Shown one piece after another: positions 41,479 through 49,216 of a stretch of 64,000 nucleotides of DNA (its first letter is position 1; each line of letters opens with the position of its first letter). This DNA is from Bacteroidota bacterium. GTDB lineage: Bacteria > Bacteroidota > Bacteroidia > Flavobacteriales_D > Crocinitomicaceae. Under the pieces are notes generated by a model. That model ran no database searches. It saw only the letters and a list, made by a program, of their open reading frames with translations, and was not told where the DNA came from. A program made the position numbers and the translations under genes. The stretch is from the NCBI GenBank assembly GCA_016866255.1, contig VGMY01000005.1:62001-126000 (forward strand). Direction: 5' to 3'.

Positions 41479-42946
41479 TTCGAAAAAGGGCTTTTTCGTT
41501 TCGGTAAATCAAATAGACATATCCCGAAACTAAACAATTGCCAAAAACTAAAAGCCCCACATTCAATTCTTTCAAAGAAAGATTGAATCCTGTTCGAAAT
41601 AAGCTGAAAAGACAATATATACCAATAGCGCTCAAGATATATAGAAAAAATTTGCGCGTGTCGTAAGGGATTGGGTAATATTTTTGTCCCCAATAGTACG
41701 ATAAGATCATTTGCGTCAAATAGGCGAGCAAGGTTGCCCAAGCACTTGCCATATAGCCATACATAGGGATAAACAATAAATTAATTAGGACGGTTATGGC
41801 AGCACCGATAAGAGCGATATATGCTCCAAATTTAGTGCGATTTGAAAGTTTGTACCAAACACTTTGGTTATAATATATTCCCAAACAAACATTCGCAAAG
41901 AGAAGGATTGGAACTACTTTTAAACCAACATAATAAGCTTCTTTTCGAATGAAAAATTTTAACAGCCCAATATTTATAGAAACCGTTAAAAAAGCAAAAC
42001 ACACAACCGCTATAAATAGATTCATGACCTTTGCAAATACGGCATCTCTGTCCTGGTTTTTAAGTTGTCCAAAGAAAAACGGTTCTGCGGCATAGCGATA
42101 AGCTTGTAGAAGAATTGTGACCAACATGGCTAATTTATAACACGCGCTGTAAATGCCCACTTGCGCTGTAGCCTGTTCAAGCGAATTGGGAATATTAGGA
42201 TCATAAAGCAATTGTTTTAGTAGAACGCGGTCAAGGGTTTCGTTGATAATTCCGGCAAAACCTGCAACAATTAACGGCCAAGAGTAAAGGAGCATTTGTT
42301 TGATAAGATTCCAATCGTTGGCAAAGCGAATTTTGGCAATAATATCGTAGACCAAAACGACCTTTAATCCAGAGGCCAATAAATTGGCAATAAGGATGAA
42401 CAGAATTCCTTCCTCGGGCCTTTGTGGATTAAAGAAAAGTAACAGAGCAATCAAATTCAGCGCAATATTGACCATAATAGAACTCAGCTGAATGCTTACA
42501 AAGCGTTTCGATTGATTTTCTGCTCGAAGGCGCGCTAAGGGAAGTGCAGCAATGGCATCTACGCACACAATGGAGCCAATTAGGAGAATGTATTCTGTGT
42601 GTTCTTTGTAAAGCATCCACTTGGCAATCCACGGGTTCGTGAAATATAGTGTAAGAAAAACGGCAGAGTTGACTATAAGTACCGGAACAAAAGCATTATT
42701 AAATACGGTATCTGGTTCTTTATCTTCTTGGATGAAACGGAAATATGCGGTTTCCATCCCGATGGGTAATAAAACCATAAGAAAGGCAACATAGGCGTAT
42801 AAATCGGATAAAACCCCGTAGTCCGCAGGTTTCGCAAAGACGGCGGTATATAAAGGTACGAGAAGGTAATTTAGGAGTCGCCCAACAATGCTTGGTAGTC
42901 CGTAAAGGGCGGTTTGACTGAATAATTTTACAATAGGAGACGTCAT
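41459..42946 (-). CDS. Polysaccharide/oligosaccharide flippase (Wzx/MOP superfamily)
   Basis: 495 residues with about 14 membrane segments. The N-terminus SQTALYGLPSIVGRLLNYLLVPLYTAVF and PADYGVLSDLYAYVAFLMVLLPIGMETAYFRF are typical of polysaccharide biosynthesis flippases that move undecaprenyl-linked repeat units to the periplasmic face. Its start overlaps the stop of the enoyl-CoA hydratase gene by one base (TAATG), and its last 20 bases overlap the convergent ArsC/Spx-like gene. No glycosyltransferase cluster is next to it; the closest envelope genes are the GT-C/UbiA set 3-8 kb away. Confidence 0.9.
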   Translation of the reverse strand: MTSPIVKLFSQTALYGLPSIVGRLLNYLLVPLYTAVFAKPADYGVLSDLYAYVAFLMVLLPIGMETAYFRFIQEDKEPDTVFNNAFVPVLIVNSAVFLTLYFTNPWIAKWMLYKEHTEYILLIGSIVCVDAIAALPLARLRAENQSKRFVSIQLSSIMVNIALNLIALLLFFNPQRPEEGILFILIANLLASGLKVVLVYDIIAKIRFANDWNLIKQMLLYSWPLIVAGFAGIINETLDRVLLKQLLYDPNIPNSLEQATAQVGIYSACYKLAMLVTILLQAYRYAAEPFFFGQLKNQDRDAVFAKVMNLFIAVVCFAFLTVSINIGLLKFFIRKEAYYVGLKVVPILLFANVCLGIYYNQSVWYKLSNRTKFGAYIALIGAAITVLINLLFIPMYGYMASAWATLLAYLTQMILSYYWGQKYYPIPYDTRKFFLYILSAIGIYCLFSLFRTGFNLSLKELNVGLLVFGNCLVSGYVYLIYRNEKALFRIKRSQT

Positions 42947-43737
42947 TATCCCCTGAAGTTGGCTTTTTCTTTGTTCAGAAAAGCTTGAGTGCCCTTAATA
43001 AATTCTTGCGTTCCAAAGCAAGAGGCGAAAGAGCGAATTTCCGTCTCATAGCCGTCTATGGAGCAATCGAATCCTGCGTTTACTGATTGAATTGCTTTAG
43101 CAAGGGCATTAGGGGAATTTTTCAGAATTTTTGACGCCAGGGAAAGCACTTCTTGTTTAAGACAGGAGGGCTCCACGACTTCATTGACTAAACCCCACTC
43201 CTTCGCCCGTTCGGCATTGACCATTTCTCCGGTAAAAATAAGCTGATTCGCTCTTCCTCGGCCAATAAGTTGCGGCAATCTCTGGGTGCCTCCGTAGCCG
43301 GGGATAACACCCAAAGAGACTTCAGGAAGCCCCATTCGGGCATTTGAAGACGCGATACGAATGTGGCACGCCATGGCAAGCTCTAGGCCTCCTCCGAGTG
43401 CAAAACCATTAATTGCGGCGATAACGGGTTTATTCATTGTTTCTATAAAATCGAAAAGTAGCCGTTGACCATTCTGTGCCAAAGCCCCGCCTTCTGAAAC
43501 AGAGAAATCCGCAAATTCTTTGATATCAGCTCCGGCAACAAAGGCCTTTTCTCCAATACCACTGATACAAACAACTCCAATTGCAGGGTTTTCCTGGTAA
43601 GCAATAAGCGCGGTGTTTAATTCAGCAATTGTCGCTTGGTTTAGCGCGTTCAGTTGTTCTGGACGGTTGATGTAAATCCAACCAATGTGTTGATTTTGTT
43701 CTAAAATAATATTTTCTACCATTCGAGAATTTTCCAT
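42946..43737 (-). CDS. Enoyl-CoA hydratase/isomerase family protein
   Basis: 263 residues of a crotonase fold. AFVAGADIKEFAD (oxyanion hole region), GFALGGGLELAMACHIRIAS and PEVSLGVIPGYGGTQRLPQLIG (both catalytic glutamate regions of enoyl-CoA hydratase) are present, so hydratase activity is likely rather than only isomerase. An alternative ATG at 43722 (MVENIILEQ) is possible. Other fatty-acid oxidation genes are absent nearby; the succinyl-CoA transferase genes lie 4 kb downstream on the same strand. Translationally adjacent to the flippase, with no obvious functional link. Confidence 0.92.
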   Translation of the reverse strand: MENSRMVENIILEQNQHIGWIYINRPEQLNALNQATIAELNTALIAYQENPAIGVVCISGIGEKAFVAGADIKEFADFSVSEGGALAQNGQRLLFDFIETMNKPVIAAINGFALGGGLELAMACHIRIASSNARMGLPEVSLGVIPGYGGTQRLPQLIGRGRANQLIFTGEMVNAERAKEWGLVNEVVEPSCLKQEVLSLASKILKNSPNALAKAIQSVNAGFDCSIDGYETEIRSFASCFGTQEFIKGTQAFLNKEKANFRG

Positions 43738-43793
43738 AAAAATAAAGGTTTTTGTTGGACAATGTTATGTTAAAAAGCGACTTATCCGACATT

Positions 43794-43824
43794 AAACGAA
43801 TAACAGTCGAACAAAAACGAATAA
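43794..43824 (+). repeat. Direct repeats upstream of the SSB genes
   Basis: AAACGAATAA at 43794-43803 and again at 43815-43824, exactly 21 bases apart (two helical turns). A degenerate third copy, AAACCGAAT, is at 43825-43833. They precede a one-mismatch -7 box (AATCTTTG, 43852-43859). Possible regulator binding sites for ssb expression; inference only. Confidence 0.35.
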
Positions 43825-43916
43825 AAACCGAATCTTTTACGTTATCGCACCAATCTTTGCAAAGAAAACGAGGGAAACCTCATAAATCGATGTTTAATAA
43901 TTAATAATAACAAACA

Positions 43917-44267
43917 ATGAATCATTTAAAAAATAAAGTAACTCTAATGGGGAGATTAGGAAATGCTCCCGAAGTAACAACCTTTGACTCGGGTAAGAAA
44001 TTGGTCAGGTTTTCATTAGCTACCAATGAGCGATACAAGGATAAAAATGGCGAATGGCAGGAAGAAGTGCAATGGCACGCCGTAAATATTTGGGGAAAGA
44101 TGGCCGATCGGGCTGAAAACCTGGATAAAGGCCAAGAAATGTTGTTGGAAGGAAAGATTGCCTACCAATCTTATGAAAATGCCAAGGGGGAGAAAAAATA
44201 CAGCACCGTTATTGAGGTAAGCGATTTCTTGATCTTGCATAAAGCAGTAGCAGAAGTTGGGCAATGA
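43917..44267 (+). CDS. Single-stranded DNA-binding protein, short form (SSB 1)
   Basis: 116-residue OB-fold SSB. NKVTLMGRLGNAPEVTTFDSGKKLVRFSLAT at the start and EEVQWHAVNIWGKMAD and MLLEGKIAYQSYENAKGEKKYST are standard SSB strands. It ends at VAEVGQ and has no acidic DDDIPF-type C-terminal tail that would recruit partner proteins. Short SSBs of this kind are known from Bacteroidota; a full-length replicative ssb is probably elsewhere. First of three tandem paralogues; the next gene overlaps by 4 bases (ATGA). Confidence 0.9.
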   Translation: MNHLKNKVTLMGRLGNAPEVTTFDSGKKLVRFSLATNERYKDKNGEWQEEVQWHAVNIWGKMADRAENLDKGQEMLLEGKIAYQSYENAKGEKKYSTVIEVSDFLILHKAVAEVGQ

Positions 44268-44575
44268 ATCACGTTTCTTTGATCGGTAAAATGGAAAGCC
44301 CTCCTGTAATTGGGGAATTAAAGGGCGGGATATGTTGTTCGCGCTTCAAATTGATCACCCAAACAAAAATGATTGATGCCGAGGGAATCCCAAGAGAAGT
44401 TAAGCAAAAACATGATGTATATGCTTGGGGAAAATGGCGACACATTTTGAACCAAGTAGGCCAAGCAGATTTGCAAATGGCTGTTGAGGGAAGGCTCATA
44501 AACCGGTATGTTCGGTGGAATGGGAAGACGATAAAAATTACCGAAATTGAAGTAAACGATGTGGTGCTGATGTAA
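44264..44575 (+). CDS. Divergent short SSB-like protein (SSB 2)
   Basis: 103 residues, a single OB fold related to SSB 1. It keeps NHVSLIGKMESPPVIGE at the start, HDVYAWGKWRHILN in the place of WHAVNIWGK, and AVEGRLINRYVRWNGKTIKITEIEVNDVV at the end. The tryptophan-histidine pair and several aromatic DNA-stacking positions differ, and two cysteines (ICCSRF) are unusual. It ends at VVLM with no acidic tail. Translation is coupled to SSB 1 by a 4-base overlap, so a mixed complex of the two is plausible. Confidence 0.75.
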   Translation: MNHVSLIGKMESPPVIGELKGGICCSRFKLITQTKMIDAEGIPREVKQKHDVYAWGKWRHILNQVGQADLQMAVEGRLINRYVRWNGKTIKITEIEVNDVVLM

Positions 44576-44639
44576 AGTTCACGTGGGATGACGGGATGCG
44601 CAACATGATCTGCCCCAAATCCCCTCTATTATAGATTAA

Positions 44640-44957
44640 ATGAATAATTATGTAACGTTCGTGGGAAGCATCTCACGTCGTCCTTCAGTAATTCAATTTG
44701 AGGACGGAAGTAAAGTTGCTAGGTTTTTGGTAACAACGCCGAAGATCTACCGAAAGAATGATGGAAAATACGTTTCCCGTTTAGATTGGCACAGAATATT
44801 TGCCTGGGGAAATATGGCTTCTTTTATCGAGAGTAATGCGGAAATAGGAAAAAAAGTGGCTATACACGGCCGCGTTGTGAATAGAACATTCTTAGATAAG
44901 AAAGGCAAGCAACAACATTCAACCGAAGTGGAGCTAAGGCAAATCATAGGACTGTAA
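44640..44957 (+). CDS. Divergent short SSB-like protein (SSB 3)
   Basis: 105 residues, the third SSB-type OB fold in tandem, 64 bases after SSB 2. NNYVTFVGSISRRPSVIQFEDGSKVARFLVTT, RLDWHRIFAWGNMASFIES and KVAIHGRVVNRTFLDKKGKQQHSTEVEL align with SSB strands. It is closer to SSB 1 than to SSB 2 in the WHRIFAWG segment. It ends at IIGL without an acidic tail. A strong terminator follows 15 bases downstream and closes the three-gene unit. Confidence 0.8.
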   Translation: MNNYVTFVGSISRRPSVIQFEDGSKVARFLVTTPKIYRKNDGKYVSRLDWHRIFAWGNMASFIESNAEIGKKVAIHGRVVNRTFLDKKGKQQHSTEVELRQIIGL

Positions 44958-44971
44958 CTTTATAATTAAGA

Positions 44972-44996
44972 AAGCCCGGGAAACCGGGCTTTTTTT
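44972..44996 (+). terminator. Intrinsic terminator after the SSB trio
   Basis: AAAGCCCGG-GAAA-CCGGGCTTT hairpin with a GAAA tetraloop, T-run to 44996. It lies between the convergent ends of SSB 3 and the outer-membrane gene. Confidence 0.9.
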
Positions 44997-44997
44997 A

Positions 44998-46389
44998 TTA
45001 GAAACGGTAGTCATTAAATATGGGAGATCTTATGCCAAGAAAGGGCGCAATCGTAGTAAAGGCGTTGGTTGCATCCCAAAAATGAAGAACTAGTAATTCA
45101 CAAAAAATTTCAGAAAAAAAGACTTGTTTGCAAGTATACGAAAGAGCTATTCGCGTCTTTAGAAAAGATGTATTTTTTCCTTGTAAAAGCGAAACACCAT
45201 AATCATTGGGGCGGTTTGTATACGGCATAAAGAGGTTGCTCCCGAAATTCATTAAAGAGGAATCTAATCCTTGGGCTCCTGTTGCAAGTTCTCCCCAAAA
45301 GGCCCATGAATTTTGGCAGGCTTTGAATTGGGTGAAAATTTCCCAAAAATTCGCTCCTAAGGGATGCGCTAGCACTTGTGAGCCGTGTGCATAATTTAAG
45401 GAAGCACCGAGATGAGCATAGGTATAAGGGCGAACGGCATTTGCTTCGATTTTAAAATGGTACTTTATATCCTTTGCTTCAAAACGACATTTCCATCCCA
45501 ATTGACCGCCAAATTTATTTCCCCAATATTTGCTTTTGTTTAGGAAAGCACTTACGAGGAAGTCATCGATTACGAATTGTCCATAAAGTTTACTTTTGGA
45601 ACTTGTTTTAACCGATGCACCGAAGCCAAGAAGGCCGTTATCTCCCGATCCTGAAGCATATTCTTGAGGCCGCAAGGCTATAAAAGGGTTTAAATATGCT
45701 GGGTCAAAGGACCGATTGGAAAGGCTATCGCCGCTGTTGAAAATTACCGCCTCAAAAAGTTGAACGTCTATTTTTTTTCCTATCGAACCATGCAGGAAAT
45801 GGGTTATTTTGAATTTTTTTTGAGGTGAATGGTCGGATAAATAGGAAAGCATGGTTTGATAACTTATTGGACCAACGTTAAACCGGGTTGAAACAAAAGG
45901 ATAAGGTTTTCCGAAGTCTGAAAGAAACAACGATCGCACCCCTTCGCCATAAAAATTTCGATCGAAGCCAATCTGAGCATTAAAATATTTTGTTGGTTTT
46001 ACACCCAAACGAATGCTAGGGTCCCATTGTAGAACGCGAGTGGTTAGTAAATCTAATCCGTTAGCGTTAAGCGGGGAGTTGCTGGAATAAAGTCCGAAAA
46101 AACCATTCGCTCGAAGGAAAAAAAAGGATTTTTCAAGGTCTAAATGGCATCCCCCTCGAAGTTTGCCGGAGAGAGGGAACCCGCCCTGTCCAGCCACATC
46201 AACTAGTGGAAGTAAGCGCTTAAAAGTGCCGTTAATCGGCTCAGTACGCACCGAGGGAAAAACGGGGAATCGTTCCATATGGGCCGCGCTATCAAAGGGA
46301 TTGTGTTGATTTAAGAACCCGAGTGATTGTGACCAGCAGGTAGGCATAAAAAAGATTAAAACAACAACAACACGGGTTTTAATAGGCAT
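44998..46389 (-). CDS. Outer-membrane beta-barrel protein, Wzi/RemB-like (2 of 2)
   Basis: 463 residues with a signal peptide (FMPTCWSQ near residue 20) and a long series of amphipathic strands. FDRNFYGEGVRSLFLSDFGKPYPF near residue 145 resembles the GxGxxSLxLSD motif of capsule-assembly Wzi and of the gliding protein RemB; the other features are only barrel-like. It overlaps its upstream paralogue by 11 bases. The C-terminus is FNDYRF, aromatic as in barrels. Function is inferred as surface polysaccharide attachment or gliding. Confidence 0.55.
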   Translation of the reverse strand: MPIKTRVVVVLIFFMPTCWSQSLGFLNQHNPFDSAAHMERFPVFPSVRTEPINGTFKRLLPLVDVAGQGGFPLSGKLRGGCHLDLEKSFFFLRANGFFGLYSSNSPLNANGLDLLTTRVLQWDPSIRLGVKPTKYFNAQIGFDRNFYGEGVRSLFLSDFGKPYPFVSTRFNVGPISYQTMLSYLSDHSPQKKFKITHFLHGSIGKKIDVQLFEAVIFNSGDSLSNRSFDPAYLNPFIALRPQEYASGSGDNGLLGFGASVKTSSKSKLYGQFVIDDFLVSAFLNKSKYWGNKFGGQLGWKCRFEAKDIKYHFKIEANAVRPYTYAHLGASLNYAHGSQVLAHPLGANFWEIFTQFKACQNSWAFWGELATGAQGLDSSLMNFGSNLFMPYTNRPNDYGVSLLQGKNTSFLKTRIALSYTCKQVFFSEIFCELLVLHFWDATNAFTTIAPFLGIRSPIFNDYRF

Positions 46390-47839
46390 AATGATTTTGA
46401 AAAAGGGCGGTTTTTATTCCTGAGGAAACAAAAAGCGTTTTTGGAAAGGAAGTAGTTCCAATTCGGTAATCCAAGCAGGTAAAAATTACCGTTTGAGTAA
46501 TGTAATTTATGAATACCCCCACTTCTCCCACGCCGTGAATTACACGGTTTTCTGGTAGATAGCTTTCCCTGAAAAGAATGTTTTGCCCGGATTTAGTCGT
46601 ATAGTATTGCATTAATAAGTTCATGTAGAGGCGTTTGTATGCGAATTTTCCTGAGATTAACAACTCACGGGTACCATTGCCCATTAGCGAACCTAAAGGC
46701 AGGTTATTGCTTGAAAAACTAAGGGAGTAATTGTCTCCGTAAAAGGTTTTTCCAACAGAAATATAGGATATGTTAAGGCTAGCCGAAGCCGATTGGCTTA
46801 AAACCGGTTGAAACTTAACTCCTAGCTGATAGCTTAAGGTTTTGTTGGATAGGCCGCGAAAAAATCCTTCGCCGTAAACGGTGATGATTTTATTGGGAGA
46901 ATATCTTCCCATAAGCCCCACTTGCGGTAGGGAAGCCCGCTCTTTAGCCAGCATATCGAATCCCGGAAAAGGAGCCCAGTACCAAGAGGAAAAAGGGCGT
47001 TCTTTAAGGCTATCTCCGCCCTCCCAAACGGTTTGATAAATCGCGCCAACATGTATTTTGTTATGGGTATAGGTTAGCGCGTTCATCGAATATCCCTTTT
47101 TGTAATAAGGGCTTTCGACACCTGCGTATAGGGGTTTTCGGATTAAATCTTGAAGTTTTCCTTTGGAGAAAACAAACTGAAAGTGGCGTCCTAGACGAAT
47201 TTTAGCCCCGATTAGGGCAACTTGATTGTGAGCAGACCAGAATAAAGACCGAATTCCTTCTCCGAATTGAAGAGCGCAATTTCCACCAAAAATTGAAATC
47301 CGTTGGAAGAGGTCCCACTGCATGCCACCTTGAGAATAAGCATAGTCAAAACCGGTACTTTTGAAAGCTTTGGTTCTCCCCGCCCCAGGTATCATGGCAT
47401 TTTGTTGGTTGTAAGCGTTGCCTACCGGATAATACTCCCCGTGAGTTTCGACGAAATATTTTTGATACGCTGGGAAAATGGCTTGATTTTCAACAATCAT
47501 TGCGAAGCAAGAAAAATTGCGATAACCACCTGTTAAAAGAAGCCCCCGAGAATTTTGATACTTTAATTCAGCTTGTCCGTTTTCTTTACCTAGCCATAAA
47601 GAGAGAATGGGTGTTGCACATATTGTTGCGCCGAGGCTGTCGGTATGGGAAAGTAAATAGAGGGAATCGTACTTAAAAATGCCCTTTTTAGGGGCAGGAA
47701 CATTCCAGCGACTTAGCCCTAAACTCATCCACGTTTCAAGGTCTTTGGCGTCTGTGTTTTGTTGATAAACAAGCGTCTGACTAAATAAGTTAATCACCAG
47801 GACACAAGTAAAAACGCACAAATAATGTTTGATCTTCAC
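46379..47839 (-). CDS. Outer-membrane beta-barrel protein, Wzi/RemB-like (1 of 2)
   Basis: 486 residues with a signal peptide (VLVINLFSQT). NCALQFGEGIRSLFWSAHNQVALIGAKIRLG carries the same FGEGxRSL motif as the next gene, and much of the rest is alternating beta-strand sequence. The two genes overlap by 11 bases and are probably an old duplication with complementary roles. The C-terminal HYAY is aromatic. It starts 8 bases downstream of scoB, in the same orientation. Wzi-type assignment is from one motif and should be treated as tentative. Confidence 0.55.
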   Translation of the reverse strand: MKIKHYLCVFTCVLVINLFSQTLVYQQNTDAKDLETWMSLGLSRWNVPAPKKGIFKYDSLYLLSHTDSLGATICATPILSLWLGKENGQAELKYQNSRGLLLTGGYRNFSCFAMIVENQAIFPAYQKYFVETHGEYYPVGNAYNQQNAMIPGAGRTKAFKSTGFDYAYSQGGMQWDLFQRISIFGGNCALQFGEGIRSLFWSAHNQVALIGAKIRLGRHFQFVFSKGKLQDLIRKPLYAGVESPYYKKGYSMNALTYTHNKIHVGAIYQTVWEGGDSLKERPFSSWYWAPFPGFDMLAKERASLPQVGLMGRYSPNKIITVYGEGFFRGLSNKTLSYQLGVKFQPVLSQSASASLNISYISVGKTFYGDNYSLSFSSNNLPLGSLMGNGTRELLISGKFAYKRLYMNLLMQYYTTKSGQNILFRESYLPENRVIHGVGEVGVFINYITQTVIFTCLDYRIGTTSFPKTLFVSSGIKTALFQNHYAY

Positions 47840-47847
47840 GGGTAATA

Positions 47848-48504
47848 TTAGAACACCATTTCAGGCACTGATTGGGGGACATGCAGCGTTCCGGCTGTTT
47901 TAGCAACGATTTCTTCTACCGAAACTCCGGGGGCTCTTTCCAATAAATGAAAAGCCCCGTTTTTAATTTCGAGAACAGCGAGTTCGGTAACAATTTTTTT
48001 TACGCAGGCGACACCCGTTAGCGGCAGCGTGCAGGTTTTAAGCAGTTTAGATTCCCCGTCTTTATTGCTGTGCATCATCGCCACTATTATGTTTTCGGCA
48101 GACGCCACCAGGTCCATGGCTCCCCCCATCCCTTTAACCATTTTCCCCGGGATTTTCCAGTTTGCAATGTCGCCATTTTCCGAGACTTCCATGGCCCCTA
48201 ATACCGTTAATTGAACGTGTTTTCCTCGAATCATGGCAAACGAGGTAGCAGAATCGAAAAAAGCCGCTCCGGGCTTGACGGTAATGGTTTGTTTACCAGC
48301 ATTGATTAAATCCGCATCTTCGGTTCCCGCTAAAGGAAAGGGGCCCATTCCCAAGACACCGTTTTCCGATTGAAATTCAACAGTAAGCCCTTCAGGAACG
48401 TAATTCGCCACAAGAGTCGGAATTCCAATGCCCAAATTCACATACCAACCATCTCGGAGTTCTTGAGCGATTCGTTGTGCAATACCAATTTTATCCAGCG
48501 CCAT
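47848..48504 (-). CDS. scoB: 3-oxoacid CoA-transferase subunit B
   Basis: 218 residues. The catalytic glutamate motif [13 protein letters not shown], preceded by [17 protein letters not shown], and [28 protein letters not shown] are characteristic of the beta subunit of succinyl-CoA:3-oxoacid (acetoacetyl) CoA transferase. The enzyme moves CoA from succinyl-CoA to acetoacetate in ketone-body use. It starts 3 bases after scoA. Confidence 0.92.
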   Translation of the reverse strand: MALDKIGIAQRIAQELRDGWYVNLGIGIPTLVANYVPEGLTVEFQSENGVLGMGPFPLAGTEDADLINAGKQTITVKPGAAFFDSATSFAMIRGKHVQLTVLGAMEVSENGDIANWKIPGKMVKGMGGAMDLVASAENIIVAMMHSNKDGESKLLKTCTLPLTGVACVKKIVTELAVLEIKNGAFHLLERAPGVSVEEIVAKTAGTLHVPQSVPEMVF

Positions 48505-48507
48505 AAG

Positions 48508-49203
48508 TTATTGAGTTCTCACGGTTCGTTGTTCAATGCGTTTTTCAAAGATTTCTCCTTGAAAAATCCGCTGCACAAAAATTCCCGGGGTGTGAACGAA
48601 GTTTGGATCTAAAGAACCGGCAGGAACGAGTTCCTCCACTTCTGCGATCGTTATTTTTCCCGCCATGGCCATCATGGGATTAAAATTCATAGCGGTAGCA
48701 TTGTAGATTAAATTTCCTTCGGTGTCTCCTTTCCAAGCTTTAACAATGGCAAAATCAGCAGTAAGCGCTTGTTCAAGAATATGGGGTTTATTATTAAATA
48801 CTCGAATTTCTTTCCCTTTTGCGACCTCTGTTCCGTAACCCGCCGGGGTAAAAAAAGCGGGTATTCCTGCCCCCCCAGCACGACAACGTTCGGCTAAGGA
48901 ACCCTGAGGGATCAAATCAACCTCCAGTTCTCCAGAAAGCATCTGTCGCTCAAATTCGTCGTTTTCCCCCACATAGGAACTTATCATTTTCTTTATTTGT
49001 TTTGCTTGAAGCAGCAATCCTAGCCCATAATCATCAACGCCCGCGTTGTTGGAAATACAGGTTAAATTTCGAACACCCATTTTAACCAGTTCTTTTATGG
49101 AGTTTTCCGGTATGCCACAAAGACCAAACCCACCAATCATGAGCGTCATCCCGCTTTCAATGCCCTCGAGGGCTTTCGCTACATGGGGATGTACTTTGTT
49201 CAT
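48508..49203 (-). CDS. scoA: 3-oxoacid CoA-transferase subunit A
   Basis: 231 residues, alpha subunit of the same transferase. MIGGFGLCGIPENSIKEL (the glycine-rich CoA-binding region), CISNNAGVDDYGLGLLL and FFTPAGYGTEVAKGKE are family signatures. The alpha-then-beta order and 3-base gap are as expected for a heteromeric enzyme. It lies 13 bases after the pbp1A stop on the same strand, with no apparent promoter between, so it may be read through from the cell-wall genes. Confidence 0.92.
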   Translation of the reverse strand: MNKVHPHVAKALEGIESGMTLMIGGFGLCGIPENSIKELVKMGVRNLTCISNNAGVDDYGLGLLLQAKQIKKMISSYVGENDEFERQMLSGELEVDLIPQGSLAERCRAGGAGIPAFFTPAGYGTEVAKGKEIRVFNNKPHILEQALTADFAIVKAWKGDTEGNLIYNATAMNFNPMMAMAGKITIAEVEELVPAGSLDPNFVHTPGIFVQRIFQGEIFEKRIEQRTVRTQ

Positions 49204-49216
49204 TTAGCAATGCTGG

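Noticed and set aside
44580-44590. Partial parS-like sequence GTTCACGTGGG
   Set aside because: Only the CACGTG core and a few flanking bases match; many such cores are expected by chance.
48508-49203. Acetate CoA-transferase (AtoD) as an alternative name for ScoA
   Set aside because: Possible within the family, but the subunit pair resembles succinyl-CoA:3-oxoacid transferases and no ato genes are near.
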